A stretch of 64,000 bases of DNA from JBJXGE01 sp046154185 (lineage in GTDB: Bacteria; Planctomycetota; UBA8108; UBA1146; JAJFFE01), in contig JBJXGE010000044.1 of the NCBI GenBank assembly GCA_046154185.1, positions 56,753 through 120,752 on the forward strand. Reading direction: 5' to 3'. Under the pieces are notes generated by a model. That model had not been told where the DNA came from. It saw only the letters and a list, made by a program, of their open reading frames with translations, and searched no databases. Numbering within the stretch: position 1 is the stretch's first letter; every line of letters starts with the position of its first letter. Position numbers and translations under genes: made by a program. Of this stretch, positions 39,199 to 48,874 are shown in pieces.

Positions 39199-40530
39199 CT
39201 AGCCGCGCTTGACCGGGTAGTGGCGCAGAGTTGCGCCCGTGTAGATTTGGCGCGGTCGGCCGATCTTGTTTTTCGGATCGGCGCGCATCTCGAGCCAGTG
39301 CGAGATCCAGCCCGGCAAGCGGCCGAGCGCGAACATTACCGTGAACATGTCGGTCGGAATACCCATCGCCCGGTACATGATGCCGGAGTAAAAGTCGACG
39401 TTGGGGTAGAGCTTGCGCTGAATGAAGTACTCATCGCGCAACGCGGCCTCTTCGAGTCGACGCGCCACGTCGAGCAATGGGTCGCGACGACCCAAGTGCG
39501 TCAACAGCTCATCGCATGCGCGCTTGATGATCTTCGCGCGCGGGTCGAAGTTCTTGTACACACGGTGGCCAAAACCGAACAAACGAAAATTCGAATTCTT
39601 GTCCTTCGCGAGCCGCACAGCCTTATCCACATCGCCGCCGTCGGCGTGGATCGCGCTCAACATTTCGAGCACTTCCTGATTGGCACCGCCATGTCGGGAA
39701 CCCCACAACGCGCAAATCCCCGCCGAAACGGAAGCGAACAAATTAGTGTCCGCGCTCCCGACGAGTCGCACGGTCGAGGTGCTGCAGTTCTGCTCGTGGT
39801 CGGCGTGCAGAATCAACAACAAATTGAGCGCGCGCTCCATCACGGGATCGACTTCGTAAGGCTCGGCCGGGACCGCAAACATCATGTGCAAGATATTCCC
39901 GACGTAACTGATCGAGTTGCGCGGGTACACGATCGGCTGACCGATCGAGCGCTTGTAGACGTACGCCGCCAGCGTGCGCAATTTCGACAGCAACCGGCAA
40001 ACCGTGAGGTCCGGTTGCTCATCGTGATTGGGGTCTATTGCATCGGGATAGAAGGTCGACAGCGAAGTCACCATGGAGGCGACGACTGCCATCGGATGCG
40101 CCGTCGACGGATAGCCGTCGAAGAAGTGCCGCATATCCTCGTGGATCAGCGAGTGACGCTCGAGTCGATGCTCGAACTCCGCCATTTGGGTCGTATTCGG
40201 CAGCTCGCCGTAGATCAGCAGGTAACAAACTTCGACGAACGATGCGTGCTCCGCGAGCTCCTCGATCGGGTAACCACGATAACGCAGGATTCCGGTTTCG
40301 CCGTCGATGAACGTGATGGCGCTGGTCGTCGACGCCGTGTTCATGTAAGCCGGGTCGAGCGTGACGTAGCCCGACTTCGCCCGTAGCGCGCTGGTGTCGA
40401 GGCCGCGCTCGCCTTCCGTTCCGACGATGATGGGCAGCTCGACTTTGAGCTCGCCGAGATCCAACGACGCCATCGCGTCTTTCGTCGCTTTGGTTCCCGG
40501 GTCCAGCCGCGGGTCAGTCCGCGAGTCCAT
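39199..40530 (-). CDS. gltA: citrate synthase (type II)
   Basis: A 443-residue citrate synthase that condenses oxaloacetate and acetyl-CoA in the tricarboxylic acid cycle. Catalytic residues are in place: His in LHADHEQNCSTSTVRLVGS, His in FGFGHRVYKNFDPRA, and Asp in YPNVDFYSGIMYRA. The long N-terminal strand (about 22-60, ELPIIVGTEGERGLDTSALR) is typical of the hexameric, NADH-sensitive type II enzyme. GAAAGGG precedes the ATG at 40530. The next gene upstream, fabI, is 245 bp away, so gltA likely has its own promoter. Confidence 0.93.
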   Translation of the reverse strand: MDSRTDPRLDPGTKATKDAMASLDLGELKVELPIIVGTEGERGLDTSALRAKSGYVTLDPAYMNTASTTSAITFIDGETGILRYRGYPIEELAEHASFVEVCYLLIYGELPNTTQMAEFEHRLERHSLIHEDMRHFFDGYPSTAHPMAVVASMVTSLSTFYPDAIDPNHDEQPDLTVCRLLSKLRTLAAYVYKRSIGQPIVYPRNSISYVGNILHMMFAVPAEPYEVDPVMERALNLLLILHADHEQNCSTSTVRLVGSADTNLFASVSAGICALWGSRHGGANQEVLEMLSAIHADGGDVDKAVRLAKDKNSNFRLFGFGHRVYKNFDPRAKIIKRACDELLTHLGRRDPLLDVARRLEEAALRDEYFIQRKLYPNVDFYSGIMYRAMGIPTDMFTVMFALGRLPGWISHWLEMRADPKNKIGRPRQIYTGATLRHYPVKRG

Positions 40531-40775
40531 TCGTCGGCCCTTTCTCAGTCGACCGCTGCATGAGCGCAAGCAAACCCAACGAACCGCAACTCAGTGCACG
40601 GCAAGACGCTCACTCCACCCAATGACGACACTGCTGCCAATTTATCGGCAAGAGTTTTGTTTCGGCTTGAAGACAAGGCGCAGGCGCCCACACAAGGGCC
40701 CATGATCCTGCCGCTTTTCAGCGAATTTGCAACAGGATGTGCGAAGGAGCCAGGGTCCAGCCGCGTTGCAGAGCC

Positions 40776-41546
40776 TCACAGCCCGAGAATGTGATAACCG
40801 CCGTCGACATGCACAACTTCACCCGTGATGCCACTCGCGAACGGGCTCAACAGGAAGGTCGCGGTCGCGCCGATCTCCTCGAGCGAAACATTGCGGCGCA
40901 ACGGCGCCTTCTGCTCGACCACGTCGAGAATTCCTGTGAAACCGGACACGCCACGTGCCGCCAGAGTCTTCACCGGGCCAGCCGAGATCGCGTTGACTCG
41001 AATGCCGCGCGGGCCAAGGTCATTCGCGAGATACCGCATGCTCATTTCGAGGCTCGCCTTGGCAACCCCCATCACGTTATAGCCCGCCACGACGCGCTCG
41101 CCGCCGAGGTAAGAAAGCGTGACCACCGCGCCGCCGGTTGTCATGAGCGGCGCCGCTCCTTGGCACAACCGCGTCAGCGAGTAAGCGCTCACATCGTGCG
41201 CGAGTGCGAAACCGTCGCGGCTCGTGGAAAGAAACTCGCCGGATAAGTCCTCGCGTTTCGCGAACGCGAGGCAATGGACGAGAAACTCGAGTCCCTGCCA
41301 TCGCTCCCGCACTTCGGCGAAGAGCGCGTCGACCTGGCTGTCGTTGCTGACGTCACACGGCAGGAGAAACTCCCCGCCGAGTTCCGTGACGAGCGGCTCA
41401 ACCATACTCAGCAACCGCTCACCCTGATAAGTGAACGCGAGGCGCGCGCCGGCGGCTTTGAGACTTTGCGCGATCCCATACGCGATGCTGCGCTGATTTG
41501 CGACGCCGAGCACAAGCCCACGGCGTCCTTTCATGGCGTCGATCAT
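40776..41546 (-). CDS. fabI: enoyl-[acyl-carrier-protein] reductase FabI
   Basis: A short-chain reductase of about 256 residues that reduces enoyl-ACP in fatty acid synthesis. RRGLVLGVANQRSIAYGIAQ (nucleotide loop), FLVHCLAFAKREDL, the SYLGGERVVAGYNVMGVAKA segment with the Tyr-(X6)-Lys pair of FabI, and the end SGITGEVVHVDGGYHILG are clear. The open frame extends 121 codons further, but this stretch covers repeat copy C and the terminator of the next gene, so I place the start at ATG 41546 (41534 is the alternative). Ribosome-site support is weak. Confidence 0.9.
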   Translation of the reverse strand: MIDAMKGRRGLVLGVANQRSIAYGIAQSLKAAGARLAFTYQGERLLSMVEPLVTELGGEFLLPCDVSNDSQVDALFAEVRERWQGLEFLVHCLAFAKREDLSGEFLSTSRDGFALAHDVSAYSLTRLCQGAAPLMTTGGAVVTLSYLGGERVVAGYNVMGVAKASLEMSMRYLANDLGPRGIRVNAISAGPVKTLAARGVSGFTGILDVVEQKAPLRRNVSLEEIGATATFLLSPFASGITGEVVHVDGGYHILGL

Positions 41547-41700
41547 CTGTACGACACACTCTCTCTCCCGCTTGCCTTCGCCGCTTCGTCGTCCTCGTTC
41601 CAGCACTGCTCGTTTCGATGGCTCAGCATAGTGGAACGTAGCGTCGGGAACCAGACGCGCCACTTCCTCTGCACCCAGACGCAGAGCAAGCCGCCGAATG

Positions 41701-41768
41701 CGCAACGTTTGGGGAGAGCCAGCTCGGGTCCCCCGAAATGGCGAGGGGTGCCGCGGACAGCACCCCTT
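41701..41768 (-). repeat. terminator-adjacent repeat, copy C
   Basis: On the minus strand it reads CTAAGGGGTGCTGTCCGC at its start, closes hairpin 1 with GCACCCCTCG, then has TTTCGGGGGACCCGA and ends CCCCAAACGTTGCG. It is nearly identical to copy B in the two hairpin cores and follows the T tract of the preceding minus-strand terminator directly. Confidence 0.85.
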
Positions 41769-41770
41769 AG

Positions 41771-41804
41771 AAACAAACGAGTCGAAGCCTGTGCTTCGAC
41801 TCGT
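41771..41804 (-). terminator. intrinsic terminator of the exported protein gene
   Basis: A perfect 12 bp stem (41793-41804 with 41777-41788, loop of four) is followed on the minus strand by TTTGTTTC. It lies about 50 bp past the stop of the gene ending at 41855. Confidence 0.85.
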
Positions 41805-41854
41805 GTCGATTTGCTCCGGAGGCCGCGAGTCTCGTCGCGGTCCATCGCGTCGAA

Positions 41855-43741
41855 TTACTTTGGCGGCGTCGCGGAAGCCGTCGCGGGCTTGACCGGGTTC
41901 GGAGCCCACGACCGAGCGATGAGGTCCTGTCCGGAAAGTCGCCCCGTGGACACAGTTTCGCCGAAGTATTTTTCGAACACTTCGCCCGGCGGTACGTTGC
42001 TCGGATTCAACAATTCGAGCAGCGCTTCGCTCTCGCCCACTCCGGGAACCATGCCCGCGAAGCCAAACGCCATGCGCAAGGTATCCATCGCCTTCCCCAT
42101 GATTTTGCCCGTGTGCTGATAGGCGAGTCCCATGCCTGCAGCGCTGCCGACTTGCGACATGAGAGTTTGCACGCGCGCGCTACCAGCGAGTCGACCGGTA
42201 TCGTCGCCCGCGCTGACGCGCAGCATTTCCTTGGCGTCGTCCGCGATGAGCGCGATGACAAGCCAATCCCCATCGATCACCAGGCCCGGCTGTACGCCAC
42301 TGGCCATCCCAGCGTCGGTATCGCCGCCGCCGTCAGGACTGAAGCTGTAGAGTCTCTTGCCTTGAAAATCCTCGGCCTTGAAGACGCTCGCAAGATCCGG
42401 CCGCTGGGCGACATGCGCGAGCATGTTCGCAATGACGCTGGAATCGCGCAGCCGCAAACCGAATCCGATGTGCTGTGAGACTCCCATCATGCCCATCATC
42501 GGATTCATGCCCATGCCGGCGTTCCCGCCGTCCGGCAGCTCGACGTAGAACAGCGAACCCTCAAGACTCCGAAAGATGTCGGCCGGCTTGACGCCAATTT
42601 CCGTTTCGAAACTGGCCATCCCTTGAGTCATCATGTTGACCGCTGCTTCGCCCTCCGTCTCGCCCACGATGCGGAGTACGAGCTCGAGCACCTTATCGAG
42701 GTTGAGCCGAAACATTTGCAATTGGAGAGCGGAAGCCGGCACCATTTGGGGAATCGACATCGCGCCATCCGCCGTGGGTAGCAACTCCAGTAATCCTTTT
42801 CGGGAGTTCATACCAAAAATCGTCGCCGACTTCATGCCTTGCGCGTCCGATGTGCTATTGACCGCAAGCCCGTCCATCCCGGTCAATCCGAGCGAATTGA
42901 ACATGGTCGACGCTTGCGCACCACCCGGCCCAGCCATGCCGAACGCCATCGGCAACAGCTTCCAAAGCGGCGCCAAATTCAATAACAGAAACTGCTGGCC
43001 AGCGCCGATCGCAGCGAGACTGCGGCCATAAAACGGCACACCGCCGAGACGACCATCTTGCGCCTGACCATTGGAGCTTTCCAAGTAGGTGCGCAAGCCG
43101 TCCTTGCTGATGCCGAGGTAGTAATGATTCTCTTTGCGACCGATCAAGAAACCGTCCGGCGCCTTGAATGGCGGTGGCGTCGGCGCCTCGGGGAACATCA
43201 ATCCCTTGAAGGAAACGCCGCCAAGATCGACGGTCGCGCGCGTGAGCTCGGAACCGGCCAAGCCGGCAAGCAACTCGATCATGCGCCCGTGCATCGCATC
43301 GAATTTCTCCGAGCCTTGGAAATGCAGGATCACATCCGGCTGCATGGCGCCGGCTGTGTCTTGCCGATAGCCCGCGGCAAACGCGAAGCGGCCGGTCGTT
43401 TCCGAGAAAATGGCTTGACCATATTCCTTCAACAAATCGCCGATCGGCTTGAGCTGGTCTTTCTTCTCGGCGGGCATGGAGTCTTCCGCCATCGCTTTGG
43501 CAAAGACCTCGCTCATTACCCCCTTGAAGCGCTCGATGGTCGACGAGATCGCGGGGTCGTTGAGAAACGCGCCCAACTGCGAAGCGTTCGTGCCGGCGCG
43601 CAACGCCGCCATGTCGTCGCTCGACCACAGCAAGATCGTGTTTTGATCAAAGTCCTTGTCGGCCGCGTTCGCCCGCGAAATGCCAAAGCTCAGCCCCAAA
43701 ACGAGCGCCAACAACGGCACTCCACAGACGACTCTCTTCAT
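41855..43741 (-). CDS. exported protein of unknown function, DUF3352-like
   Basis: 628 residues. A signal peptide (MKRVVCGVPLLALVLGLSF, cleavage near SRANAAD) is followed by a large periplasmic domain. Repeated elements include LNDPAISSTIERFKGVMS, FAFAAGYRQDTAGAMQPD and FYVELPDGGNAGMGMNP; a Met/Gly-rich stretch (GMGMNPMMGMMG) near residue 410 is conspicuous. The overall layout resembles DUF3352-type proteins seen in planctomycetes and cyanobacteria, but the link is tentative. AAAGGAAA precedes the ATG at 43741; the frame further upstream overlaps the neighbour's promoter side and is not used. It is 153 bp from the protease gene on the same strand. Confidence 0.65.
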   Translation of the reverse strand: MKRVVCGVPLLALVLGLSFGISRANAADKDFDQNTILLWSSDDMAALRAGTNASQLGAFLNDPAISSTIERFKGVMSEVFAKAMAEDSMPAEKKDQLKPIGDLLKEYGQAIFSETTGRFAFAAGYRQDTAGAMQPDVILHFQGSEKFDAMHGRMIELLAGLAGSELTRATVDLGGVSFKGLMFPEAPTPPPFKAPDGFLIGRKENHYYLGISKDGLRTYLESSNGQAQDGRLGGVPFYGRSLAAIGAGQQFLLLNLAPLWKLLPMAFGMAGPGGAQASTMFNSLGLTGMDGLAVNSTSDAQGMKSATIFGMNSRKGLLELLPTADGAMSIPQMVPASALQLQMFRLNLDKVLELVLRIVGETEGEAAVNMMTQGMASFETEIGVKPADIFRSLEGSLFYVELPDGGNAGMGMNPMMGMMGVSQHIGFGLRLRDSSVIANMLAHVAQRPDLASVFKAEDFQGKRLYSFSPDGGGDTDAGMASGVQPGLVIDGDWLVIALIADDAKEMLRVSAGDDTGRLAGSARVQTLMSQVGSAAGMGLAYQHTGKIMGKAMDTLRMAFGFAGMVPGVGESEALLELLNPSNVPPGEVFEKYFGETVSTGRLSGQDLIARSWAPNPVKPATASATPPK

Positions 43742-43894
43742 GCGAATTTCCTTTCGGGAAGGATGGCAAACTGAATCTTGTCGAGTTTCTATCGTGCTGG
43801 TGTAAGTCGTCCTCACGCGCGCCCGTCGAACTGCCGAGCAACAGATTTCAACGAACCACGACGTGCGCGATTCGCTCGGATCACTCACTCGGCA

Positions 43895-44929
43895 TTACTC
43901 ACTCGGCCGCCGTTTGCGCGGTGGAGAAAAGTAGTGGACTCCGGAATTCGGCCGACTCTCGTCGAACAAGAAAGAGCTCCGGCGATCGATGAAAGCCGTG
44001 ACTGCGTCGATGGGGATGGCGAAGTTCAATCCCTCCATGCCGCGAAATCCCATATTCGTGACGCCGATGATTTCGCCGCGACTGTTAAACAGTGGCCCAC
44101 CCGAATTCCCGGGGTTGATCGCGACATCCGTTTGGATATAGCAGTTGCCTTCAAACGATCGATAAGGATCCGAGATGATTCCCTCCGTCACGGTACGCTC
44201 CATGCCGAGCGGCGCACCAATCGCGTACACCGACTCCCCGACTTTGATCGAATTGCGATCGGCGAGGCTGATCGGTTTGAGATCGAGCGACTCGGCGTTG
44301 GGTATTCGTAACAACGCGAGGTCGAGGAACTCATTCAGCGCGACGATTTCTACGTCCTTGACGCGCTTCTTTTGCAGTCCGGTATCACTGTCCATGTACA
44401 AGTCGATCTCGACATCGCGCTCGTTTTCGACGACGTGGAAATTCGTCACGACATGGCCGCGCTTGTCGATGATGAAACCAGAGCCTTGACCGCCCGCGCA
44501 GCGCACTTTGACAACGCCTCCGCCGAGTTTCTTGACGGCTTCGTTTACCGCCACGGGTTCGGCTCCGCCAATTCTGTAGAGGCGTTCTGCAACCGGTTCG
44601 CTCGCCTCATTCAGCGGGATCAAAGCTACCTGACAGGTCGGACAAGTACCCGGTCCCTGATGCACCACATCCGGGTGCGCTCCGCACGTATGAATTTGCG
44701 AGGCGTCGCCCGCGCGTTTGAGTGGCGAACGCGAAAGCACGGACCTACGCGGCACCGGCACGACGGAGTAACCGAGATCGACAAACAGATCCTTGTCGTT
44801 CTCTTTGATAACTTCACCCGTGATGCTGCGCCCGCCTTCGAGCTGTAACACTTCCTGCTCCGCACCGGCGGATTGCGTGAGTGCGATGCAAGAAACGAAC
44901 GTCACGCTCACGAGAAAGCGGCGCATCAT
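43895..44929 (-). CDS. exported trypsin-like serine protease with heavy-metal-binding insert
   Basis: 344 residues. Signal peptide (about 1-23, ending SAGAEQ), then a small beta domain (VLQLEGGRSITGEVIKEND), then a Cys/His module (HTCGAHPDVVHQGPGTCPTC, about 80-100) resembling the heavy-metal-binding motif YTCPMHPE...GPGKCPxCGM of efflux proteins. The S1 protease domain (about 125-320) has its triad: His in VVTNFHVV, Asp in LDLALLRI and Ser in NPGNSGGPL. A PDZ domain, expected in DegP, is absent. The ATG at 44929 is preceded by AAAGGA. The metal module could sense or require zinc or copper; this is inference. It is 153 bp upstream of the exported Met-rich protein. Confidence 0.82.
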   Translation of the reverse strand: MMRRFLVSVTFVSCIALTQSAGAEQEVLQLEGGRSITGEVIKENDKDLFVDLGYSVVPVPRRSVLSRSPLKRAGDASQIHTCGAHPDVVHQGPGTCPTCQVALIPLNEASEPVAERLYRIGGAEPVAVNEAVKKLGGGVVKVRCAGGQGSGFIIDKRGHVVTNFHVVENERDVEIDLYMDSDTGLQKKRVKDVEIVALNEFLDLALLRIPNAESLDLKPISLADRNSIKVGESVYAIGAPLGMERTVTEGIISDPYRSFEGNCYIQTDVAINPGNSGGPLFNSRGEIIGVTNMGFRGMEGLNFAIPIDAVTAFIDRRSSFLFDESRPNSGVHYFSPPRKRRPSE

Positions 44930-45127
44930 GAATCGGGTCCTTTCCGCACGAAGGCGATCACGCTAACATACCGAGCTTCTCGTCGCAACCAACGGCACCG
45001 ACACTAAGGACCGCCAGTTAAGGTCGCCGGTCAGTCCAGATCGACAGTCCAGATCCACACCGCGGCGCGAGCGAAGTTCGTGTGCGCAGATCTCCAATGA
45101 TGATCGTCCAGCCAGGAGGAATTCCGC

Positions 45128-47527
45128 ATGTTGCTTTTCGTCAGGGCCGAGTCGCCTGTCTCCGCGCGGATCGCGTCTGCGGCGCCGCTCAACGCGCACC
45201 GGCGCCGCAGTGCAACTGGGCGCCGGTCGCGGCTGGCGAGATCATCAAATAGTTTGCAAGTCCTATGCCTCTCGCTCGCATTTCTTTCAACGCTTGGAAT
45301 TCCTGCCCGCGCTTCTGCATTACAGGAGCAGCCGGACGGCAGTTACGGGTTCGATGGACAACTTGTTTTCAAGTTCAATCGCGATGTCGGCCCGCTCGCA
45401 ATTGCCGATCTCGATGGTGACGGACGCCAAGATCTCGTGGTGATCGACAACAGCAAGTCGGAGATTGTCTTTCTCTATCAAGACCCCAACGCCAAAGGTG
45501 AGTCGGCGGGACATCCGCGCCTCATGAACCCCGACGGCTATCGTCGCCAAACTTTGCTCGTCAACTCGCGCGTCCAGTGTTTGCGCATTGCGGACCTCGA
45601 CGCCGACGGTCGAGTCGACTTACTCCTCCACTCGCCTGGCCTGCTCGAAATTCGTTGGGGTGCGGGGACGGAGTCGTTTCAAAAGAAAGATCGCGTGCGA
45701 CTCGCGGACACGGTCGCCGGCGGCCAAGTTGTGCAAGTGCGGCGTACGGTCAAAGGTGAGCTCGAAGTCTTCGTGCTCGCGCGAAAAGGCGTGTTTCGCC
45801 TCACGGATTTCTCGCAATCGCACGCGCCGAAGCAGCAGCTCTTTCCCGGCAGCTCGGGTAAACCGCAAGCATTATTCCTCACGGATCTCGATGGCGATGG
45901 CGGCGCCGATCTCTTATCCATAACCGACGATCGCGAGTTCCCCTACCATCTTCGACTGCGCCAAGGTGACGACGCGTTCGGACCGCAGTACATGATGAAC
46001 GCAAACACGCCGATGGCGGTCGCCGCGCTTGCCCGCACGGGTGGCGATGCGATTCTTATCGCCGAGCGCGAGCACGGACGATTCTCTGAGTTGCATCTGC
46101 ATCTCGACGAGCGCTCCGATCCGCTCGATCTCGAAGCGCCGGAAATCTATCCGCTCGACTCGAGCGGACTCGAGGAGCCGCAGCTCGTCGTGGCGGACAT
46201 CGATGGCGATCAAGATCCCGATGTCATGGTCACGAATCGCAAGGAAAGTACGATCCTCGTCTACGTGAACGAAGGCGGCAAACTCGTCGCCGCGCCACCG
46301 TCACCAACGCTGCGCAGTCTGGTCGGAATCGCGCAAACCGATCTCGACGGCGATGGCAAACCAGAGCTGGTCGTGACGAGCGCCGAAGAGCGCGTCGTCG
46401 GCTCGACGCAGTTGGGTGCCGCTGACAAGAGCGCGAGTCCCGCGGCTGTCACGCTGCAGTTCCCGCGCGTCTTGGTGAGCGAGGGTAAACCTGCGCTGGC
46501 GACGCCGGGGCGGTTTTCGCCGGACACCAAACAAATTTCCGTAGCGGTGCTCGGTGGCGAGAAGGGGCGAACGATTCAGATTTACAGTCGCTCCGCAGCA
46601 GGAACTTGGCAAGTGGCGGATGGGACCGAGCCACTCGAGCTCACAAGCTCCGGGGATCCCAAGGATCTCGTCGCTGCCGACCTCGACGGCGATGGGCGCG
46701 ACGAACTGCTCTTCTACTTCTCATTTGAGGTGCCGCAGATCTACCGCCTCGACGGTGCGCGCTGGAACCGCATCGATGCGCCCGGCGTGCTGGAGAAAAC
46801 CACGATGGCGAGCGTCACGCGCGCGCCCGGCGGCGACCTCTTCGTGGCCAGCGGCAATCATGCACGCCGCCTCAAACTGCGCGAAGGTAAATTCGAAGTG
46901 CAGTATCAAGTAAACGGCGCGAGCGCCTCCGCTCGCATCGTTTGTGCGCTCGAGGCGCGACTGACGCGCGACGATGACCCGCACTTGTTGCTCGTGAATA
47001 CCGCGGACGGATCGCTCAACATTTTCCGCGGCGCGTCGAGCAGCCAGCCGGAGCTGGTGCGCAGCGTCGTCGGGCCCTACCAACAAATTCTCGCCGGTAA
47101 GGCCGCCGACCTCGACGGTGACGGGATCGACGAGGTGCTGTTGCTGGATGCCAGTTTCCTCGCGGTCCTGCGCGGCGTCGGCGCCGAGCCGCGACTCGAC
47201 AGTAAGTTCACCCGCACGAATCCGCGCGACGAAGGCAACTACGTGAGCATCGCGTTCGGCGACTTGAACAACGATAAACGCACCGACCTTGTAGTGTCGG
47301 ATGGAGCGAAACACTTCATCGAAATCTATCAGCGCGCCAATGACGATGACTGGCAACTCGCGTTGAGTTTTCCGGTTTACGAGTCGAACTCATTTCGTGG
47401 CCAAAGCGGCGCGCAGCAAGAGCCGCGCGCGCTCGCTGTCGGCGACGTGACCGGCGACGGCTTCGAGGACCTCATCCTCATCGTGCATGATCGCGTCCTG
47501 ATCTATCCGCAAGAGCCGTTGCGGTGA
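45128..47527 (+). CDS. secreted FG-GAP/VCBS-repeat beta-propeller protein
   Basis: 799 residues. An N-terminal basic segment and a hydrophobic stretch (SLQVLCLSLAFLSTLGIPAR, about 42-61) form a long signal peptide. About nine FG-GAP-like units follow, each with a calcium-binding aspartate loop such as IADLDGDGRQDLVVI, TDLDGDGGADLLSI, ADIDGDQDPDVMV and TDLDGDGKPELVV. Such seven-bladed propellers are extracellular and bind ligands or stabilise surface structures. AGGAGG precedes the ATG at 45128. The GTG of the next gene (pyrC-like) overlaps its stop, a surprising pairing with a cytosolic enzyme. Role unknown. Confidence 0.8.
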   Translation: MLLFVRAESPVSARIASAAPLNAHRRRSATGRRSRLARSSNSLQVLCLSLAFLSTLGIPARASALQEQPDGSYGFDGQLVFKFNRDVGPLAIADLDGDGRQDLVVIDNSKSEIVFLYQDPNAKGESAGHPRLMNPDGYRRQTLLVNSRVQCLRIADLDADGRVDLLLHSPGLLEIRWGAGTESFQKKDRVRLADTVAGGQVVQVRRTVKGELEVFVLARKGVFRLTDFSQSHAPKQQLFPGSSGKPQALFLTDLDGDGGADLLSITDDREFPYHLRLRQGDDAFGPQYMMNANTPMAVAALARTGGDAILIAEREHGRFSELHLHLDERSDPLDLEAPEIYPLDSSGLEEPQLVVADIDGDQDPDVMVTNRKESTILVYVNEGGKLVAAPPSPTLRSLVGIAQTDLDGDGKPELVVTSAEERVVGSTQLGAADKSASPAAVTLQFPRVLVSEGKPALATPGRFSPDTKQISVAVLGGEKGRTIQIYSRSAAGTWQVADGTEPLELTSSGDPKDLVAADLDGDGRDELLFYFSFEVPQIYRLDGARWNRIDAPGVLEKTTMASVTRAPGGDLFVASGNHARRLKLREGKFEVQYQVNGASASARIVCALEARLTRDDDPHLLLVNTADGSLNIFRGASSSQPELVRSVVGPYQQILAGKAADLDGDGIDEVLLLDASFLAVLRGVGAEPRLDSKFTRTNPRDEGNYVSIAFGDLNNDKRTDLVVSDGAKHFIEIYQRANDDDWQLALSFPVYESNSFRGQSGAQQEPRALAVGDVTGDGFEDLILIVHDRVLIYPQEPLR

Positions 47528-48855
47528 GCGCGCCGAACTCCACGCCCTACGCGCCCCGGCCGCTCGTTCTTCCTGAAGTGTTTGTCGTCGAAGGCAATAC
47601 TTGTGGGCTGCACGGGCTCGAGCGTGTGCGATTGCGCATCGACACGCGCGTGTCCACGAGCGGTGGCGCAAGCGCCGGGCGTTTCATCGAGTGGGTGACG
47701 AATACTGAGTCAGCCGCGGATTTGCAGCTCGCCCCGCACGAGCTGTTGTTGCCGGGTTTTCTCGATCTCCACGTTCATTGCCGCGACGATCCGAGCGGTC
47801 GCGAGCGCTACAAAGAGGACTTCGCCACCGCCTCGCGCGCGGCGCTGTCCGGCGGCGTCGTGCTGCTCGGAGATATGCCCAACAACGCCGCGCCGCCGAT
47901 CGATTCCGCTTCGTATGAGGCAAAACAAGCGTGCGTGCACGAGCGCGCGCTCGTCGACGTGATCCTCTACGGCGGCATCGCGCCTGGCACGCGACCGTTC
48001 GCCAAAGCCATCCCTTACAAGTGCTACTACGGCCCGAGTGTTGGCAATCTCAATTTGTCGCAGGCGCCGGATGCGAGCGCAACGCTGGCCGCCTATCACG
48101 GTCACTTCGTGGCTTTTCACGCCGAGAAGCAAAGTGTGCTCGATGCGCATCGCGACCGGCCGACCCACGAGTCGCGGCGCCCCGCAGCGGCGGAAGCCGA
48201 GGCGATCCGAGATATCGCGCGCCTCGCGCGCGCGCACGGCTTCCATCCGCACATCGCGCATCTCTCGAGTGCGGCCGGTCTCGCCGAAGTGCGGAGCGCG
48301 CGCGCCGCAGGACTCGCGATGACCTGCGAAGTGGCGCCGCATCACTTGTGTTTCGACGACGAGAATCGCGCGCGTTTCGAGCGCGGCGCGTGGCTGCAGA
48401 TGAACCCGCCCATCCGCACTCGCCAAGATCGCTTGGCGCTCTTCGAAGCGTTTGCCAGCGGCGAGATCGAAATTCTCGCCACCGACCACGCGCCACACAG
48501 CCGCGAAGAGAATGCGCGCGGCATCTCCGGCGTCCCCCACCTCGATACTTTTGCGGCCTACGTCAGCCTCCTGCATCGCGAAGGCTTGCCCTGGTCGACG
48601 TTGATCGAGCGCGCGGCCGCCGCGCCGGCGCGGCTCTTTGCGCCGTTCATTCCTCACGCGGGTCGACTCGGCGCGCTCGCGCCGGGCTACTTGGCGTCGT
48701 TCACGGTTCTCGACACGCGACGCCCTTGGCGCGTCGACGCGCAGGAACTCCACACGCGCAGCGGCTGGTCGCCCTTCGAAGGCGTGGAACTACCCGCGCG
48801 CGTCGTGCTGACCTCCGTGCGTGGAAAAGTCTGGCAAGTGGCGCCGCGGAGTTAA
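47524..48855 (+). CDS. pyrC: dihydroorotase-family amidohydrolase
   Basis: 443 residues, cyclic amidohydrolase fold. The metal ligands can be traced: HVH in FLDLHVHCRDDPSG, a lysine in PYKCYYGPSVG, histidines in VAFHAEK and HIAHLSS, and aspartate in ATDHAPHSREE. The HCRDDPSG and PPIRTRQDR segments fit dihydroorotase (carbamoyl-aspartate cyclisation in pyrimidine synthesis) better than hydantoinase. It starts with GTG at 47524 inside the stop of the FG-GAP gene (GTGA). Other amidohydrolases with this fold, such as allantoinase, cannot be excluded. Confidence 0.8.
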   Translation: MSAPNSTPYAPRPLVLPEVFVVEGNTCGLHGLERVRLRIDTRVSTSGGASAGRFIEWVTNTESAADLQLAPHELLLPGFLDLHVHCRDDPSGRERYKEDFATASRAALSGGVVLLGDMPNNAAPPIDSASYEAKQACVHERALVDVILYGGIAPGTRPFAKAIPYKCYYGPSVGNLNLSQAPDASATLAAYHGHFVAFHAEKQSVLDAHRDRPTHESRRPAAAEAEAIRDIARLARAHGFHPHIAHLSSAAGLAEVRSARAAGLAMTCEVAPHHLCFDDENRARFERGAWLQMNPPIRTRQDRLALFEAFASGEIEILATDHAPHSREENARGISGVPHLDTFAAYVSLLHREGLPWSTLIERAAAAPARLFAPFIPHAGRLGALAPGYLASFTVLDTRRPWRVDAQELHTRSGWSPFEGVELPARVVLTSVRGKVWQVAPRS

Positions 48856-48874
48856 CTGCGCCTGGACGTCAAGC

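Larger units (their letters stand above)
41547..41854 (-). other. intergenic region between fabI and an exported protein gene
   Basis: 308 bp. On the minus strand it holds, in order, the terminator of the upstream gene (41771-41804), repeat copy C (41701-41768), and about 150 bp before fabI where no clear promoter is seen. Confidence 0.6.

Noticed and set aside
40776..41909. Long form of FabI starting at 41909
   Set aside because: The additional 121 codons translate the repeat copy C and a terminator hairpin, which cannot be part of the enzyme.
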